Shown here: positions 36,399 through 44,526 of the stretch, piece after piece
How positions within the stretch are numbered: position 1 is the first letter of the stretch
Layout of the letters: every line of letters begins with the position of its first letter
Assembly: GCF_051851475.1 (NCBI RefSeq)
Contig: NZ_JBPUSJ010000007.1
Span: 62,001 to 126,000 of the forward strand
Source of the DNA: Carboxylicivirga taeanensis
Lineage (GTDB): Bacteria > Bacteroidota > Bacteroidia > Bacteroidales > Marinilabiliaceae
Reading direction: 5' to 3'
DNA: 64,000 nt
Notes under the pieces: model-generated
The model's database searches: none
Told to the model about the DNA's origin: nothing
The model's input: only the letters and a program-made list of their open reading frames with translations
Made by a program: the position numbers and the translations under genes

Positions 36399-37202
36399 AT
36401 GAAGCTATTTTCAACCATATTAATTACAGCATTGCTATGTATTTCGTGTGGGCCCAATAAGCAGGAACTAGCCAAGGCCAGATACAATAAAGCTGAGCAG
36501 CTATTTGCCGAAAAAAAATTCAATGATGCCAAACTGGAGATTGACTCCATAGCAGAGCTATATCCCGATCAGATTGAATTTATTACCCGCGCTAATGATC
36601 TCTTACGCCAGATTACAATTGAGGAACAAAACCAAAACCTGGTATTTCTCGATAGTATGCTCACCGCCAAACAAGCCGAGCTGGAACCACTCATGAAGAA
36701 TTTCATTGTATCGGATGACTATGGTGAAAAACAGATTCTGATTCATAAGCGTCAGAAACCCGAAAACTCATATAGCCGTGTTTACTTAAGAGCTCACCTC
36801 GATTTAGAAGGAAACTTTTACATCTCAAGCCGATATACAGGTGCTGAAAGAATTTACCACGACCAGATAAAAGTTTATTTCAGCGGCAACGAAGCCCTTA
36901 GTGAGGTTGTTCCCGAAGATGGATTTAACAACCGCTACTTCGAAGATGGTGAAATGACATGGGAAGTAGTTAAATACAAAGATGGTAAAGACAATGGAGT
37001 AGTCGATTTTATTGCCCGCAATGCTAGTCAATCGCTCAAAGTCCAGTTCAGAGGTAAAAAATACTACTACATCGTAATGGAAAAGTTTGATAAGGAGGCC
37101 ATACGCGATGGTTATGAAATTTCCTTTGTACTAAAAGAAATTAAAAAAATTGAGGAAGAATTGGGTAAGGTGAAGGCAGAGCTGAGCCGTCTAAATGTCT
37201 AA
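36399..37202 (+). CDS. Lipoprotein of unknown function with terminal coiled coil
   Basis: About 267 residues. The lipobox is CISC (Cys at about 14), after a hydrophobic signal (LFSTILITALLCIS). Residues about 20-60 look like a helical pair resembling a TPR unit (ARYNKAEQLFAEKKFNDAKLE is the shape; shown only as a pattern). The middle is beta-rich, and the C-terminus (about 245-267) is a charged coiled coil (KKIEEELGKVKAELSRL). No family function is recognised. It stands alone between a strong terminator and the radical SAM gene. Confidence 0.75.
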   Translation: MKLFSTILITALLCISCGPNKQELAKARYNKAEQLFAEKKFNDAKLEIDSIAELYPDQIEFITRANDLLRQITIEEQNQNLVFLDSMLTAKQAELEPLMKNFIVSDDYGEKQILIHKRQKPENSYSRVYLRAHLDLEGNFYISSRYTGAERIYHDQIKVYFSGNEALSEVVPEDGFNNRYFEDGEMTWEVVKYKDGKDNGVVDFIARNASQSLKVQFRGKKYYYIVMEKFDKEAIRDGYEISFVLKEIKKIEEELGKVKAELSRLNV

Positions 37203-37444
37203 AACAACATCGTCACGCTTGGCAACGAAACTTTCATACCTCTTAAATAAACAGTAAACGAAGCATTATTGAAGAGGTTTAAAGGTGGTTACCATAAAAA
37301 ATTAAATTTTCTTCTGGCGTCAGATAAAAAATTTTCCGCTGAGTCTAAGGAAGTTCCATCAAGAAACAAATTACATTGGTTCAATCTGCTAAAATTAACC
37401 GCTCTCTATTGAAAATATTAGCACGATTGAGTCGCCTATTTTAT

Positions 37445-37452
37445 TACTTTTG
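37445..37452 (+). promoter_or_regulatory. -7 promoter element directly before the radical SAM start codon
   Basis: TACTTTTG is an exact TAnnTTTG match, only five bases before the ATG at 37458. This would place the transcription start at or next to the start codon. Confidence 0.6.
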
Positions 37453-37457
37453 CGGCA

Positions 37458-38351
37458 ATGAATGAGTCGTTTTTAGTCTATCACGAGCCCGTATTCCGTC
37501 CTCCTTCAGAGGCGAATTCAGTTATTCTTCAAGTAACGCATGGATGCAAATGGAACCAATGTACTTTTTGCGAAATGTATACCAGCAAGAAGTACTCTGT
37601 TAAACCCTTTAGTACCATTACCAAAGAAGTTAGAATTCTCTCGGAGATTCATCCTACAGCCAAACGATTGTTTATTGGCGATGGAGACCTTTTTTCGGTG
37701 GAATTTCCACTCATCTTAAAAGTTCTTGAGTGCATTAAAAAAGGTCTTCCGCAGATTAATAGAATATCAACCTACGCTTCGACACGAACTTTAAGCAAGT
37801 TCACAAGCGAACAATTGCAGGCAATTAATGAGGCGGGCTTGGATCTGCTCTATGTGGGGTTGGAGTCGGGAGACGACAATGTGCTTTCACTCATCAATAA
37901 AGGGACAACAGCAGCCCTGCAAACCGAAGCCTGTTTAAAAGCTAAAAATGCCGGATTCAAACTGTCGGTAATGATATTGAGTGGATTAGGTGGTAAAGTA
38001 CACACAGAAAACCATGCACTCAACTCGGCTAAGCTTCTGAATGCTATTCAACCCGATTTATTAGCCTTACTGGTAATATCGTTCCCATTTGGCTATGCGC
38101 ATTTTCAGGAACGCACCAAGGCGCACTTTGAACCACTCTCCCAGCTGGAGATGTTAAAAGAGATGCGGCTCTTATTAAGTAACCTGAATCTTAAAAGCAC
38201 GGTTTTCAGAAGCGATCATGCCTCCAATTACCTGGTTTTTAAAGGTGGGCTTAATAGAGACAAGGAAACATTTATTCAGCAGCTTGATGATATTATTGAG
38301 CATACGATACATGTACCCAGTCCGCACTTAAATGTAAGGCAGCATTTATAA
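37458..38351 (+). CDS. Radical SAM protein of the COG1032/Elp3-like type
   Basis: A 297-residue protein. Its cluster motif is GCKWNQCTFCEMY, with C30, C35 and C38: a CX4CX2C spacing instead of the usual CX3CX2C. Further radical SAM barrel motifs: RLFIGDGDLFSV, RISTYASTRTL, and LDLLYVGLESGDDNVL (the GGE-type SAM-binding region followed by the glutamate that contacts SAM). The substrate is unknown. The stop lies six bases from the stop of the convergent MFS gene. The promoter touches the start codon, so the mRNA is probably leaderless. Confidence 0.85.
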   Translation: MNESFLVYHEPVFRPPSEANSVILQVTHGCKWNQCTFCEMYTSKKYSVKPFSTITKEVRILSEIHPTAKRLFIGDGDLFSVEFPLILKVLECIKKGLPQINRISTYASTRTLSKFTSEQLQAINEAGLDLLYVGLESGDDNVLSLINKGTTAALQTEACLKAKNAGFKLSVMILSGLGGKVHTENHALNSAKLLNAIQPDLLALLVISFPFGYAHFQERTKAHFEPLSQLEMLKEMRLLLSNLNLKSTVFRSDHASNYLVFKGGLNRDKETFIQQLDDIIEHTIHVPSPHLNVRQHL

Positions 38352-38357
38352 CTGACA

Positions 38358-39509
38358 CTATTTACGAGGCATCTTCAACACAAAAGGAATCGATAACAAA
38401 GCGAAAACTCCTACAATTTTGTAGGTTAGCTCAAGGCTAAGGTAATCACCCATTAGCCCAACTAGCATTACCATTACGGCGCCGATAAGAAATGTAGTCG
38501 TCATAAAAACAGCATTAACAAAATTACTGTAGGCTGTTTTATACTCGTTAACTATGGCCAGAAAAACCGGTCCGGTTGCGAATACAAAAAAACCAGTAGC
38601 AATCAACGAAACCATTTGCAACCAGCCACTGGTATATAAAAAGACATAAAATAACACGGGCGCGCCAACAGTTGCAATAAGTAGAGTATTACGACGTCCA
38701 ATTTTATCAGACATAGTACCCGCAAAAAAAGTTCCGACCACGCCGGCGGCCTGCAAAATAGATAGAGCAATGCCTGCAAACCACAGGGATTCGCCACGAG
38801 CCTTTAAAAAGACGGGTAAATAAAAGGTTAAAGCCGATTTCATTGCAGCTCTAAAAAACAAAATCAAGGCAATACTGCTAATTAAAGGGAAAAAGCTTTT
38901 GAATGTTTTAAGGTATTCTAAACTACCTCCCCCCTTAACACTCTCAGCAATTGAAATATCCTTCAACTTAAAATACAGCAAAGTAGAAGCCAAAACTCCT
39001 GTTGGTATAAAATAGGTTACACCCTGAAGCCCCCATAACTCAACAGCCCCCAGCACGGCAACGGGTCCGGCCGAACGAGCCAACTCTCCTCCAACCATAT
39101 AAAAACTCATTCCCATACCAACCCGGCTGCCAGATACTTTGCGCATCATTACAGGTGAAGGAACATGAAAAAACGAACTACTAATACCGCTAAACAGCAC
39201 TAAAATAACCAGAGTGACCTTATTAGGCGCCACCGGTACAAGACTCATTGCAACAGCCGTAAGAGCCGGTGTGAAAATAACAAAATACCGGGCTTTGGTG
39301 CGTTCTGCCAGTATCCCTACGAAAGGATTCAGTAAAGTTGGCAGGCGTTGCACAACCGATAAAAAACCAGCAAAAGTCAGGCTGATCCCCATCGTCTCGC
39401 GCAGAAGTGGCAAAAGAGGTGCAAGAAAGGCCGTATAGATATCGTGAAAAAAGTGGGCCACCGTCAACAGACTTACTTTGCCCAACTGAAATTTAGCTGG
39501 TTGCTTCAT
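38358..39509 (-). CDS. MFS transporter, fosmidomycin-resistance-like
   Basis: A 383-residue inner-membrane transporter with about 12 hydrophobic segments. The N-terminal pattern HFFHDIYTAFLAPLLPLL and VGILAERTKARYF between helices 2 and 3 resembles the Fsr (fosmidomycin resistance) branch; a second copy of the loop (GTMSDKIGRRNTLL, the MFS A-motif) lies between helices 8 and 9. It likely exports a small molecule by proton antiport. Substrate unknown. Confidence 0.85.
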   Translation of the reverse strand: MKQPAKFQLGKVSLLTVAHFFHDIYTAFLAPLLPLLRETMGISLTFAGFLSVVQRLPTLLNPFVGILAERTKARYFVIFTPALTAVAMSLVPVAPNKVTLVILVLFSGISSSFFHVPSPVMMRKVSGSRVGMGMSFYMVGGELARSAGPVAVLGAVELWGLQGVTYFIPTGVLASTLLYFKLKDISIAESVKGGGSLEYLKTFKSFFPLISSIALILFFRAAMKSALTFYLPVFLKARGESLWFAGIALSILQAAGVVGTFFAGTMSDKIGRRNTLLIATVGAPVLFYVFLYTSGWLQMVSLIATGFFVFATGPVFLAIVNEYKTAYSNFVNAVFMTTTFLIGAVMVMLVGLMGDYLSLELTYKIVGVFALLSIPFVLKMPRK

Positions 39510-39614
39510 GTATTGATAGTCGCGTTTAATTATGAGGTGAAGACTGGAACATTGCTCTTAATCACTGCACGTTTATAAATGAACTGTGCCAGTCAAACAG
39601 GCACTAACTAATAA

Positions 39615-39644
39615 AAAAATCCCGAACACAGGGTTCAGGATTTT
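39615..39644 (-). terminator. Terminator after the DUF3127 gene
   Basis: An inverted repeat (AAAATCCCGAAC against GTTCAGGATTTT, one mismatch) with A-rich sequence on its left gives a hairpin followed by a U-run on the minus strand, just past the stop at 39652. Confidence 0.7.
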
Positions 39645-39651
39645 GAATATA

Positions 39652-40026
39652 TTAGAATGGTAAATCTTCTTCGGGGCTTGCAGGTGGAATATCCGCTTCG
39701 TTAAACGCAGGAGCTGATGCATCTGGCGGTAATGCCGCCTCTTCCTTCTCTATTCTCCACGCTTCAAGATTAGAAAAATAGTTTACGCGTCCATCCTTTT
39801 CCCATTTACGGCCACGGATATTAAAGTTCACTTTAATTTGATCGCCCACTTGAATAGGGTCAAGTAAGTTACATCTGTCTTGAGTTAACTGAAACTTGAT
39901 AAAATCATTCCAGTCTGAATTGCGCTCATTGAGCACCTCAATTACAAACTCCCTCTTTTTAAAGTTTGCACTAATATCCTGAACATCTTCTTTTACAATA
40001 ACGTTTCCTGAAATTTCAAAATTCAT
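39652..40026 (-). CDS. DUF3127 OB-like protein with an SSB-type acidic tail
   Basis: A 124-residue protein. Residues 1-95 match DUF3127, a small OB-like fold (KREFVIEVLNERNSDWNDFI, VGDQIKVNFNIRGRKW, FSNLEAWRIEKEE). After a flexible Pro/Ala-rich linker the last residues are PEEDLPF, very like the DDDIPF tip that SSB uses to bind partners. It is cotranscribed with the cyclophilin gene 10 bases upstream. The function is unknown; a single-strand nucleic acid role is suggested by the fold and tail only. Confidence 0.82.
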   Translation of the reverse strand: MNFEISGNVIVKEDVQDISANFKKREFVIEVLNERNSDWNDFIKFQLTQDRCNLLDPIQVGDQIKVNFNIRGRKWEKDGRVNYFSNLEAWRIEKEEAALPPDASAPAFNEADIPPASPEEDLPF

Positions 40027-40036
40027 TCCTTGCGTT

Positions 40037-40492
40037 CTATTCGTTTACAACAATTTTAATTATTTCATCGCCCTGGCGAATATCGTCTATTACATCCAAT
40101 CCTTCAACTACTTTACCAAAACAAGTATGCTGACGATCAAGGTGCTGAGTATTTTCACGTCCATGACAAATAAAAAACTGTGACCCGCCAGTATTTCTTC
40201 CAGCATGTGCCATCGACAACACGCCTTTGTCATGGTACTGATTATCACCATCCAACTCACAATCAATACTGTAGCCAGGACCTCCGGTACCTGCACGAGG
40301 GCTGTTTCGATCGCGTGAATGCGGACATCCACCCTGTATCACAAAGTCAGGAATTACACGGTGAAAAGTCAACCCGTCATAAAATCCCTCTTTAGCTAAT
40401 TTAATAAAATTATCAACCGTATTAGGGGCATCATTCTCATAAAACTCAACTTTCATTATGCCCTTCTCTGTATGAATTTCTGCTGTTTTCAT
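40037..40492 (-). CDS. Cyclophilin-type peptidyl-prolyl isomerase, cytoplasmic
   Basis: A 151-residue single-domain cyclophilin. Motifs: NFIKLAKEGFYDGLTFHRVIP (shown as family pattern), FVIQGGCPHSRDRNSPRAG, SMAHAGRNTGGSQFFIC and FGKVVEGLDVIDDI. The catalytic Arg (FHRVIP) and the substrate-binding Phe (SQFFI) are present. There is no signal peptide, so it works in the cytoplasm. It is the first gene of a two-gene unit with the DUF3127 protein. Confidence 0.94.
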   Translation of the reverse strand: MKTAEIHTEKGIMKVEFYENDAPNTVDNFIKLAKEGFYDGLTFHRVIPDFVIQGGCPHSRDRNSPRAGTGGPGYSIDCELDGDNQYHDKGVLSMAHAGRNTGGSQFFICHGRENTQHLDRQHTCFGKVVEGLDVIDDIRQGDEIIKIVVNE

Positions 40493-40896
40493 CTAGATTA
40501 ATTTTATAACTATTAACAACCGGATTACTTCGTTAACTATCTTATAACCAATACCCCTTAAATAGAGGACATGTCCAATCCGGATAGCTTTAATTCTATT
40601 TTATCAAACAAAAGTACGATAAATAGTTGAAGCATCACAACCGATCTTTTTGAAATTGTAATTAAGAAAGCTTGCTCTATAAAACACCCCATTCAGCATG
40701 TGCCACTCATACCGGCAGACACAGAAAGCAAGTTGATCGCCTGTTCACTTCCGTACACCACTTTGTTACGAGAGCGGTCAAATATAAAAGACCCAAATCT
40801 CCGTTAATATCTATATACATCTATTATTCAGCCTATTGCAATCATTGGCACGTCAATTGATAATTCATTAGCAACAATAATTAAAAAAAAATTGTC
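40493..40896. other. Divergent control region between the cyclophilin and WMTDL genes
   Basis: About 400 bases without a credible gene. It holds two minus-strand -7 matches (TACTTTTG at 40609-40616 and TATATTTG at 40779-40786) and a 10-base palindrome, GGACATGTCC, at 40567-40576. A 62-codon plus-strand frame at 40672 has no family match and is taken as chance. No clear plus-strand promoter was found. Confidence 0.5.
40609..40616 (-). promoter_or_regulatory. -7 promoter candidate for the cyclophilin operon
   Basis: The minus strand reads TACTTTTG, an exact TAnnTTTG match. It would give a leader of about 110 bases that includes the palindrome at 40567. Confidence 0.4.
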
Positions 40897-41469
40897 ATGA
40901 AAACTTCTAGTCAACTTATCAACAGCAAATCAATAATAAGTGTATTTTTTATCACATTGGTTTTATCATTAGGCTTAACAGCTCAAACATCAATAAGTAA
41001 TGAGTATTCCGAAGGTGATTCTGAACTTTATATCGAAGAATGGATGACCGACCTCGATGCATATACATTTGAAGAAAACCACATGGAAACAGAGCAATGG
41101 ATGACCGATTTGGACGCCTATGTAACTGATGAATTTGAAATTTCAGAGGTAGAAAGCTGGATGTGTGACTTAAACGCTTTCCAAACTGAAGATTACAATA
41201 TGGAAATCGAACAATGGATGACTGACCTGCAATCATTTAACACTTCAGATGAAGCGCCACTAGCCATTGAAGCCTGGATGACCAGTCTTGAAAAATTTAA
41301 CCATGATTTATCATTTGATTTTTATGCCGATGCTGAAGACAGAATGAAAGTGGAAGCCTGGATGACTGGTTTAAACATCTTCAACCGAGCATCTGTAAAA
41401 GAAATTGAAAGTATTACAACAATTAATTTGGACATTGATTGCCAAAAGCTGATTGCCCTTAAAAACTAG
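40897..41469 (+). CDS. Secreted protein with six WMTDL repeats
   Basis: A 190-residue protein with a signal peptide (SVFFITLVLSLGLTAQ). The mature part is almost all repeats: six units of E-x-WMT-x-L-x-x-(F/Y), with the Trp codons at 41041, 41098, 41158, 41215, 41275 and 41359. Spacing is 19, 20, 19, 20 and 28 residues. The spacers are acidic. The third copy has WMCDL. Similar short W-M repeat proteins occur in other Bacteroidota as I recall them, without known function. It may be a periplasmic or surface stress protein, or a binding scaffold. It stands alone before a terminator. Confidence 0.75.
   Translation: MKTSSQLINSKSIISVFFITLVLSLGLTAQTSISNEYSEGDSELYIEEWMTDLDAYTFEENHMETEQWMTDLDAYVTDEFEISEVESWMCDLNAFQTEDYNMEIEQWMTDLQSFNTSDEAPLAIEAWMTSLEKFNHDLSFDFYADAEDRMKVEAWMTGLNIFNRASVKEIESITTINLDIDCQKLIALKN
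41041..41373 (+). repeat. Six tandem WMTDL protein repeats
   Basis: Six copies of a degenerate 57- to 60-base unit (the last gap is 84 bases) beginning tggatgac or a close variant. The DNA copies differ mostly at third positions while the protein core W-M-T-x-L is kept, suggesting an old duplication under selection. Confidence 0.8.
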
Positions 41470-41500
41470 GATTGATTTCATGACAATTAGGAATAACTTC

Positions 41501-41529
41501 ATGCCGGTATAACAGCCGGCATTTTTTTT
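41501..41529 (+). terminator. Intrinsic terminator after the WMTDL gene
   Basis: ATGCCGG at 41501-41507 pairs with CCGGCAT at 41516-41522, followed by eight T. Confidence 0.88.
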
Positions 41530-42538
41530 AGAACGAACGGATGGACTGAACGGCTTTGTTCCCCTCTTTCTTTTTCACTTTTTTCTTATTAAAACGCCTG
41601 TGTCGGTTGCGCCTAATTAGGTCTTCGCTATCGAATGTGAGCGAAACTTCATGGCTGCCCAGCCCAAAATTAACCTTTTCACCCACTGCAAAATCGTAGG
41701 AATACCCAATTGCCAGTTTCTCTGTCAATTGCACATTAAGAATGGCTGCAACCGTGCTATTTGTGCGGTATGAAGCCCCAACCCAGAAAAGATTTCGATA
41801 CATCATTTGCAGGTTAAAATCGAATGCACTGCTGGCTGAGGCTCTCAGGCGACCGAGAAAGGAAGGTTTCAAATAAAAGTCGTTATTCATGCTAAACGTA
41901 TATCCCGCAGCTAGATAAGCATTAGTAAATTGCTCTAGCACAACTCCACCTGTTTCTTCCAATGACAGTTTACTCTTTAGAATTTTGGGCGCCGAAAGGC
42001 CGATATAAAAGTGAGGTGAATACAGAAATACTCCGGCACCAAAATTAGGTTTAAAAGCATTTTCAACATTCTGGCTAAAGCTGGGATCATCACTATCAAT
42101 TACATCCAAAGAACTTAGTCCGATATTAAAATGATTAACTTGCGCACTAATGCCAAGCGAGACAAACATATCATGACTCAAACGGAGCAGATAGCTGTAG
42201 GCAGCAGTGAGTTCACTTTGCTGAATAGGCCCGCTTTGATAATGTAACACACTGGCGCCCAATGAGGCCATTTTACGGTTTAGCGGGGAGTGAATACTTA
42301 CAGCATAGGTCGACGGTGCATTATCAACCCCCATCCACTGCTGACGAGATAGTGCATTAATACTAAATGCATTTCGAACACCAGCATAAGCCGGATTAAT
42401 CATCAGCTGTGAATTCATGTACTGTGACGACAGCATATCTCCTTGCGCTATCAGGGCCTGTGGGGCAAATAAGATACCAGCCAGGAGCGATAGCCTGCGC
42501 AGAACCTTTATATGCTTTATGTTTTCACTTAGCCACAT
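41528..42538 (-). CDS. PorP/SprF family outer-membrane protein
   Basis: About 336 residues with a signal peptide (LSLLAGILFAPQALIAQG). The family start follows: SQYMNSQLMINPAYAGVR, then beta strands of an outer-membrane barrel. PorP/SprF proteins pair with a type IX secreted surface protein and help deliver or hold it. The ATG at 42538 is chosen; its reading frame overlaps the end of the upstream CHU_C gene by 14 bases, so the two are translated together. It ends in a basic tail (RRNRHRRFNKKKVKKKEGNK). Confidence 0.9.
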   Translation of the reverse strand: MWLSENIKHIKVLRRLSLLAGILFAPQALIAQGDMLSSQYMNSQLMINPAYAGVRNAFSINALSRQQWMGVDNAPSTYAVSIHSPLNRKMASLGASVLHYQSGPIQQSELTAAYSYLLRLSHDMFVSLGISAQVNHFNIGLSSLDVIDSDDPSFSQNVENAFKPNFGAGVFLYSPHFYIGLSAPKILKSKLSLEETGGVVLEQFTNAYLAAGYTFSMNNDFYLKPSFLGRLRASASSAFDFNLQMMYRNLFWVGASYRTNSTVAAILNVQLTEKLAIGYSYDFAVGEKVNFGLGSHEVSLTFDSEDLIRRNRHRRFNKKKVKKKEGNKAVQSIRSF

Positions 42539-43430
42539 ACACAAATCCGGTTATTCTGTCTGATATACCATCTACAGAAATAATATAGTAATAGGTCCCA
42601 GAAGAAACCAGTTTCCCATTACTCGCTCCTGCATTAGCAATCCCATTCCAATCATTCTGGTAGTTGTTATTTTCATAAACCACACTTCCCCACGAATCGA
42701 CTATTACAATGCGAATACCTTCATAAGTTGAAAAATCGGGAATATAAAACCTATCATTAATACCATCGCCATTGGGAGAAAAGCCCTCCGGTATATAAAA
42801 GTCGATATCACCACCATGGCGCACATCAAAATACATCCGCGCCTGACTACAGTCATTATCTATATCGCAAATAATGTAATCAAGTGAGTCTTTCCCAACA
42901 AATCGTCTTTCAAACTCCACTTCCAACTCATTATTACCATTTAGGTAGCACTCACCTTGCGCCAACTCTCCCAGCAGTGTAATAGTAACGGGGTCGTCCC
43001 CATCGATAGTATCGTTGGATAGAAAATCGATGACCATAGCGTTACCATGCAAGTAGGTGATTGAATCGTTGACGGCTTCAGGAATAAAATCAAAATCTTC
43101 AATTTCGACAAATACGGTAGCCTTGCCGCATTTCCCATCCACATTACACACTTCGTAAACAAACTTATCGGTACCAACAAACGAGCGATCGGGCGTAAAG
43201 GTAATGGTATGATCACTTTCGACAACGGCAACCCCATTACTGGCTTCATCAACAATTATTAAACTGGTAACGCCACTTAATAGTCCAAAGTCATTATTTA
43301 GTACAGGTATATTTTTTTGAGTGTTCTCTAATCCTTTGATTTTATCATCATAGGCATACACATCCTCCTGTCCTTTCAGGGAAAAAGAAAAGGTTAAATA
43401 AAGTAGAAATATTGCTGTGAAAATGCGCAT
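42525..43430 (-). CDS. T9SS type-B surface protein with Ig-like domains
   Basis: A 301-residue exported protein. Residues about 22-112 and 113-205 are two bacterial Ig/cadherin-like domains of the kind that begin with (A/V)-x-D and an LxND motif (PVLNNDF, IDFLSNDTIDGDD). The C-terminal domain (about 210-301) is the gliding-motility CHU_C / T9SS type-B sorting signal (PEGFSPNGDGINDRF, WNG, SGTYYYIISVDG). It should be moved across the outer membrane by T9SS. Its partner is the PorP/SprF gene that overlaps its end. Confidence 0.9.
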   Translation of the reverse strand: MRIFTAIFLLYLTFSFSLKGQEDVYAYDDKIKGLENTQKNIPVLNNDFGLLSGVTSLIIVDEASNGVAVVESDHTITFTPDRSFVGTDKFVYEVCNVDGKCGKATVFVEIEDFDFIPEAVNDSITYLHGNAMVIDFLSNDTIDGDDPVTITLLGELAQGECYLNGNNELEVEFERRFVGKDSLDYIICDIDNDCSQARMYFDVRHGGDIDFYIPEGFSPNGDGINDRFYIPDFSTYEGIRIVIVDSWGSVVYENNNYQNDWNGIANAGASNGKLVSSGTYYYIISVDGISDRITGFVYVAK

Positions 43431-43458
43431 GAGGCCTTATTCTGATATTCTCAGTCAT

Positions 43459-43466
43459 CAAAAATA
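43459..43466 (-). promoter_or_regulatory. -7 promoter element for the second surface-protein/PorP pair
   Basis: The minus strand reads TATTTTTG, an exact TAnnTTTG match, 28 bases before the ATG at 43430. It gives this pair its own transcript. Confidence 0.58.
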
Positions 43467-43505
43467 GCATTATTACACCTTTATCCAATAGAGTTAATAC
43501 AAGCT

Positions 43506-44516
43506 CTATAGTTTTAATCGCCTAATCGCCTTGTTCCTTTTATTACGATCTCGCTCTGAACAAGGGATTGATCGCTTAGATTTATCCTTGCAAATACGGT
43601 ACTTAAGAATTAGCTGATAGGCACTCCCATAATCCAGCTGAGCCCCGGTTAATCCGGCCTGATACTCCAGGCCAACCATAAAGTTGCTAATTTGTATACC
43701 TGCGGTGGCCCCCATGCCCAGGCTTTTTCCAAAATTATGGTCCATAGTTCGCCGGTAACTTATTAGGCCCCAAAATGACAAATTGGGATCCGGAGTTGGA
43801 AAAAACCCCTTAACACTTAAATCAACCTTACTGTCAACCAACATATTCCGTCGATACATCACCAATGGCTCCAGGTAAATATCGCGGTCAGACACCTTAA
43901 AAGTCGTTCCGGCATGAATATGAATGTCTGAAGTTAAAGCTGGTTCGTTCTCATTCAGGTACATGGGGTTATTCTGTGGCAAAATATTAGTTACCGAAAA
44001 GCCGGCATGATAATCGTTATACTTAAATAACAAGCCAGCATTGGCATTGAAGCCCCAACCACTCTCGTTAGCTCCGGTAAGTATAGGATCCAGAAGTGCC
44101 CCATCGGTTAACTCTGACTGATTAACAGAACTTTGCTCGGCATTTATGGACATTCCAAATGTTAATGAAGCAGTTCTTTTCCGTTTTTTCGAAAACATCA
44201 CTTCGTAAGAGAGAGATGTTTGAAACCCCATCTCCGAATAGTAACCATTTCTATCGTTATAAAAATAGGTGCCAATCCCCAGGCTTTCGGTAAGCGGTCC
44301 CTGAAAACTAACAACCTGGGTAGTTGGCGCCTGTTCCATTCCAAACCACTGCTTCTGGTAATAGCCGCTAAACTCATAACACCCCTTATAAAAACCCGCA
44401 CCAGCAGGATTCATTAAGTATAAATCATACAGGTACTGATTGGTGATATAATATTTTTGCGCATCCACACAGAATACAGTTGCCAAAAAACATGCTATAC
44501 AGAATAATCTCTTCAT
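43506..44516 (-). CDS. PorP/SprF family outer-membrane protein
   Basis: A 336-residue barrel protein with a signal peptide (LFCIACFLATVFCVDAQ), then the family start YYITNQYLYDLYLMNPAGAGF and GYYQKQWFGMEQAPTTQ, followed by barrel strands. It starts 10 bases after the stop of the 1507-residue surface protein, so it is that protein's likely partner in T9SS export or anchoring. It differs from the other PorP/SprF in sequence, which suggests partner specificity. It also ends in a basic tail (RDRNKRNKAIRRLKL). Confidence 0.9.
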   Translation of the reverse strand: MKRLFCIACFLATVFCVDAQKYYITNQYLYDLYLMNPAGAGFYKGCYEFSGYYQKQWFGMEQAPTTQVVSFQGPLTESLGIGTYFYNDRNGYYSEMGFQTSLSYEVMFSKKRKRTASLTFGMSINAEQSSVNQSELTDGALLDPILTGANESGWGFNANAGLLFKYNDYHAGFSVTNILPQNNPMYLNENEPALTSDIHIHAGTTFKVSDRDIYLEPLVMYRRNMLVDSKVDLSVKGFFPTPDPNLSFWGLISYRRTMDHNFGKSLGMGATAGIQISNFMVGLEYQAGLTGAQLDYGSAYQLILKYRICKDKSKRSIPCSERDRNKRNKAIRRLKL

Positions 44517-44526
44517 ATCTTACCAA

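Noticed and set aside
40672..40860. A 62-codon reading frame in the divergent control region
   Set aside because: No signal peptide, family motif or promoter; composition looks like chance translation of noncoding DNA.
41041..41373. Tandem DNA repeat considered as a CRISPR or satellite
   Set aside because: The copies are diverged in DNA, stay in frame and keep a protein motif, so they are coding repeats.
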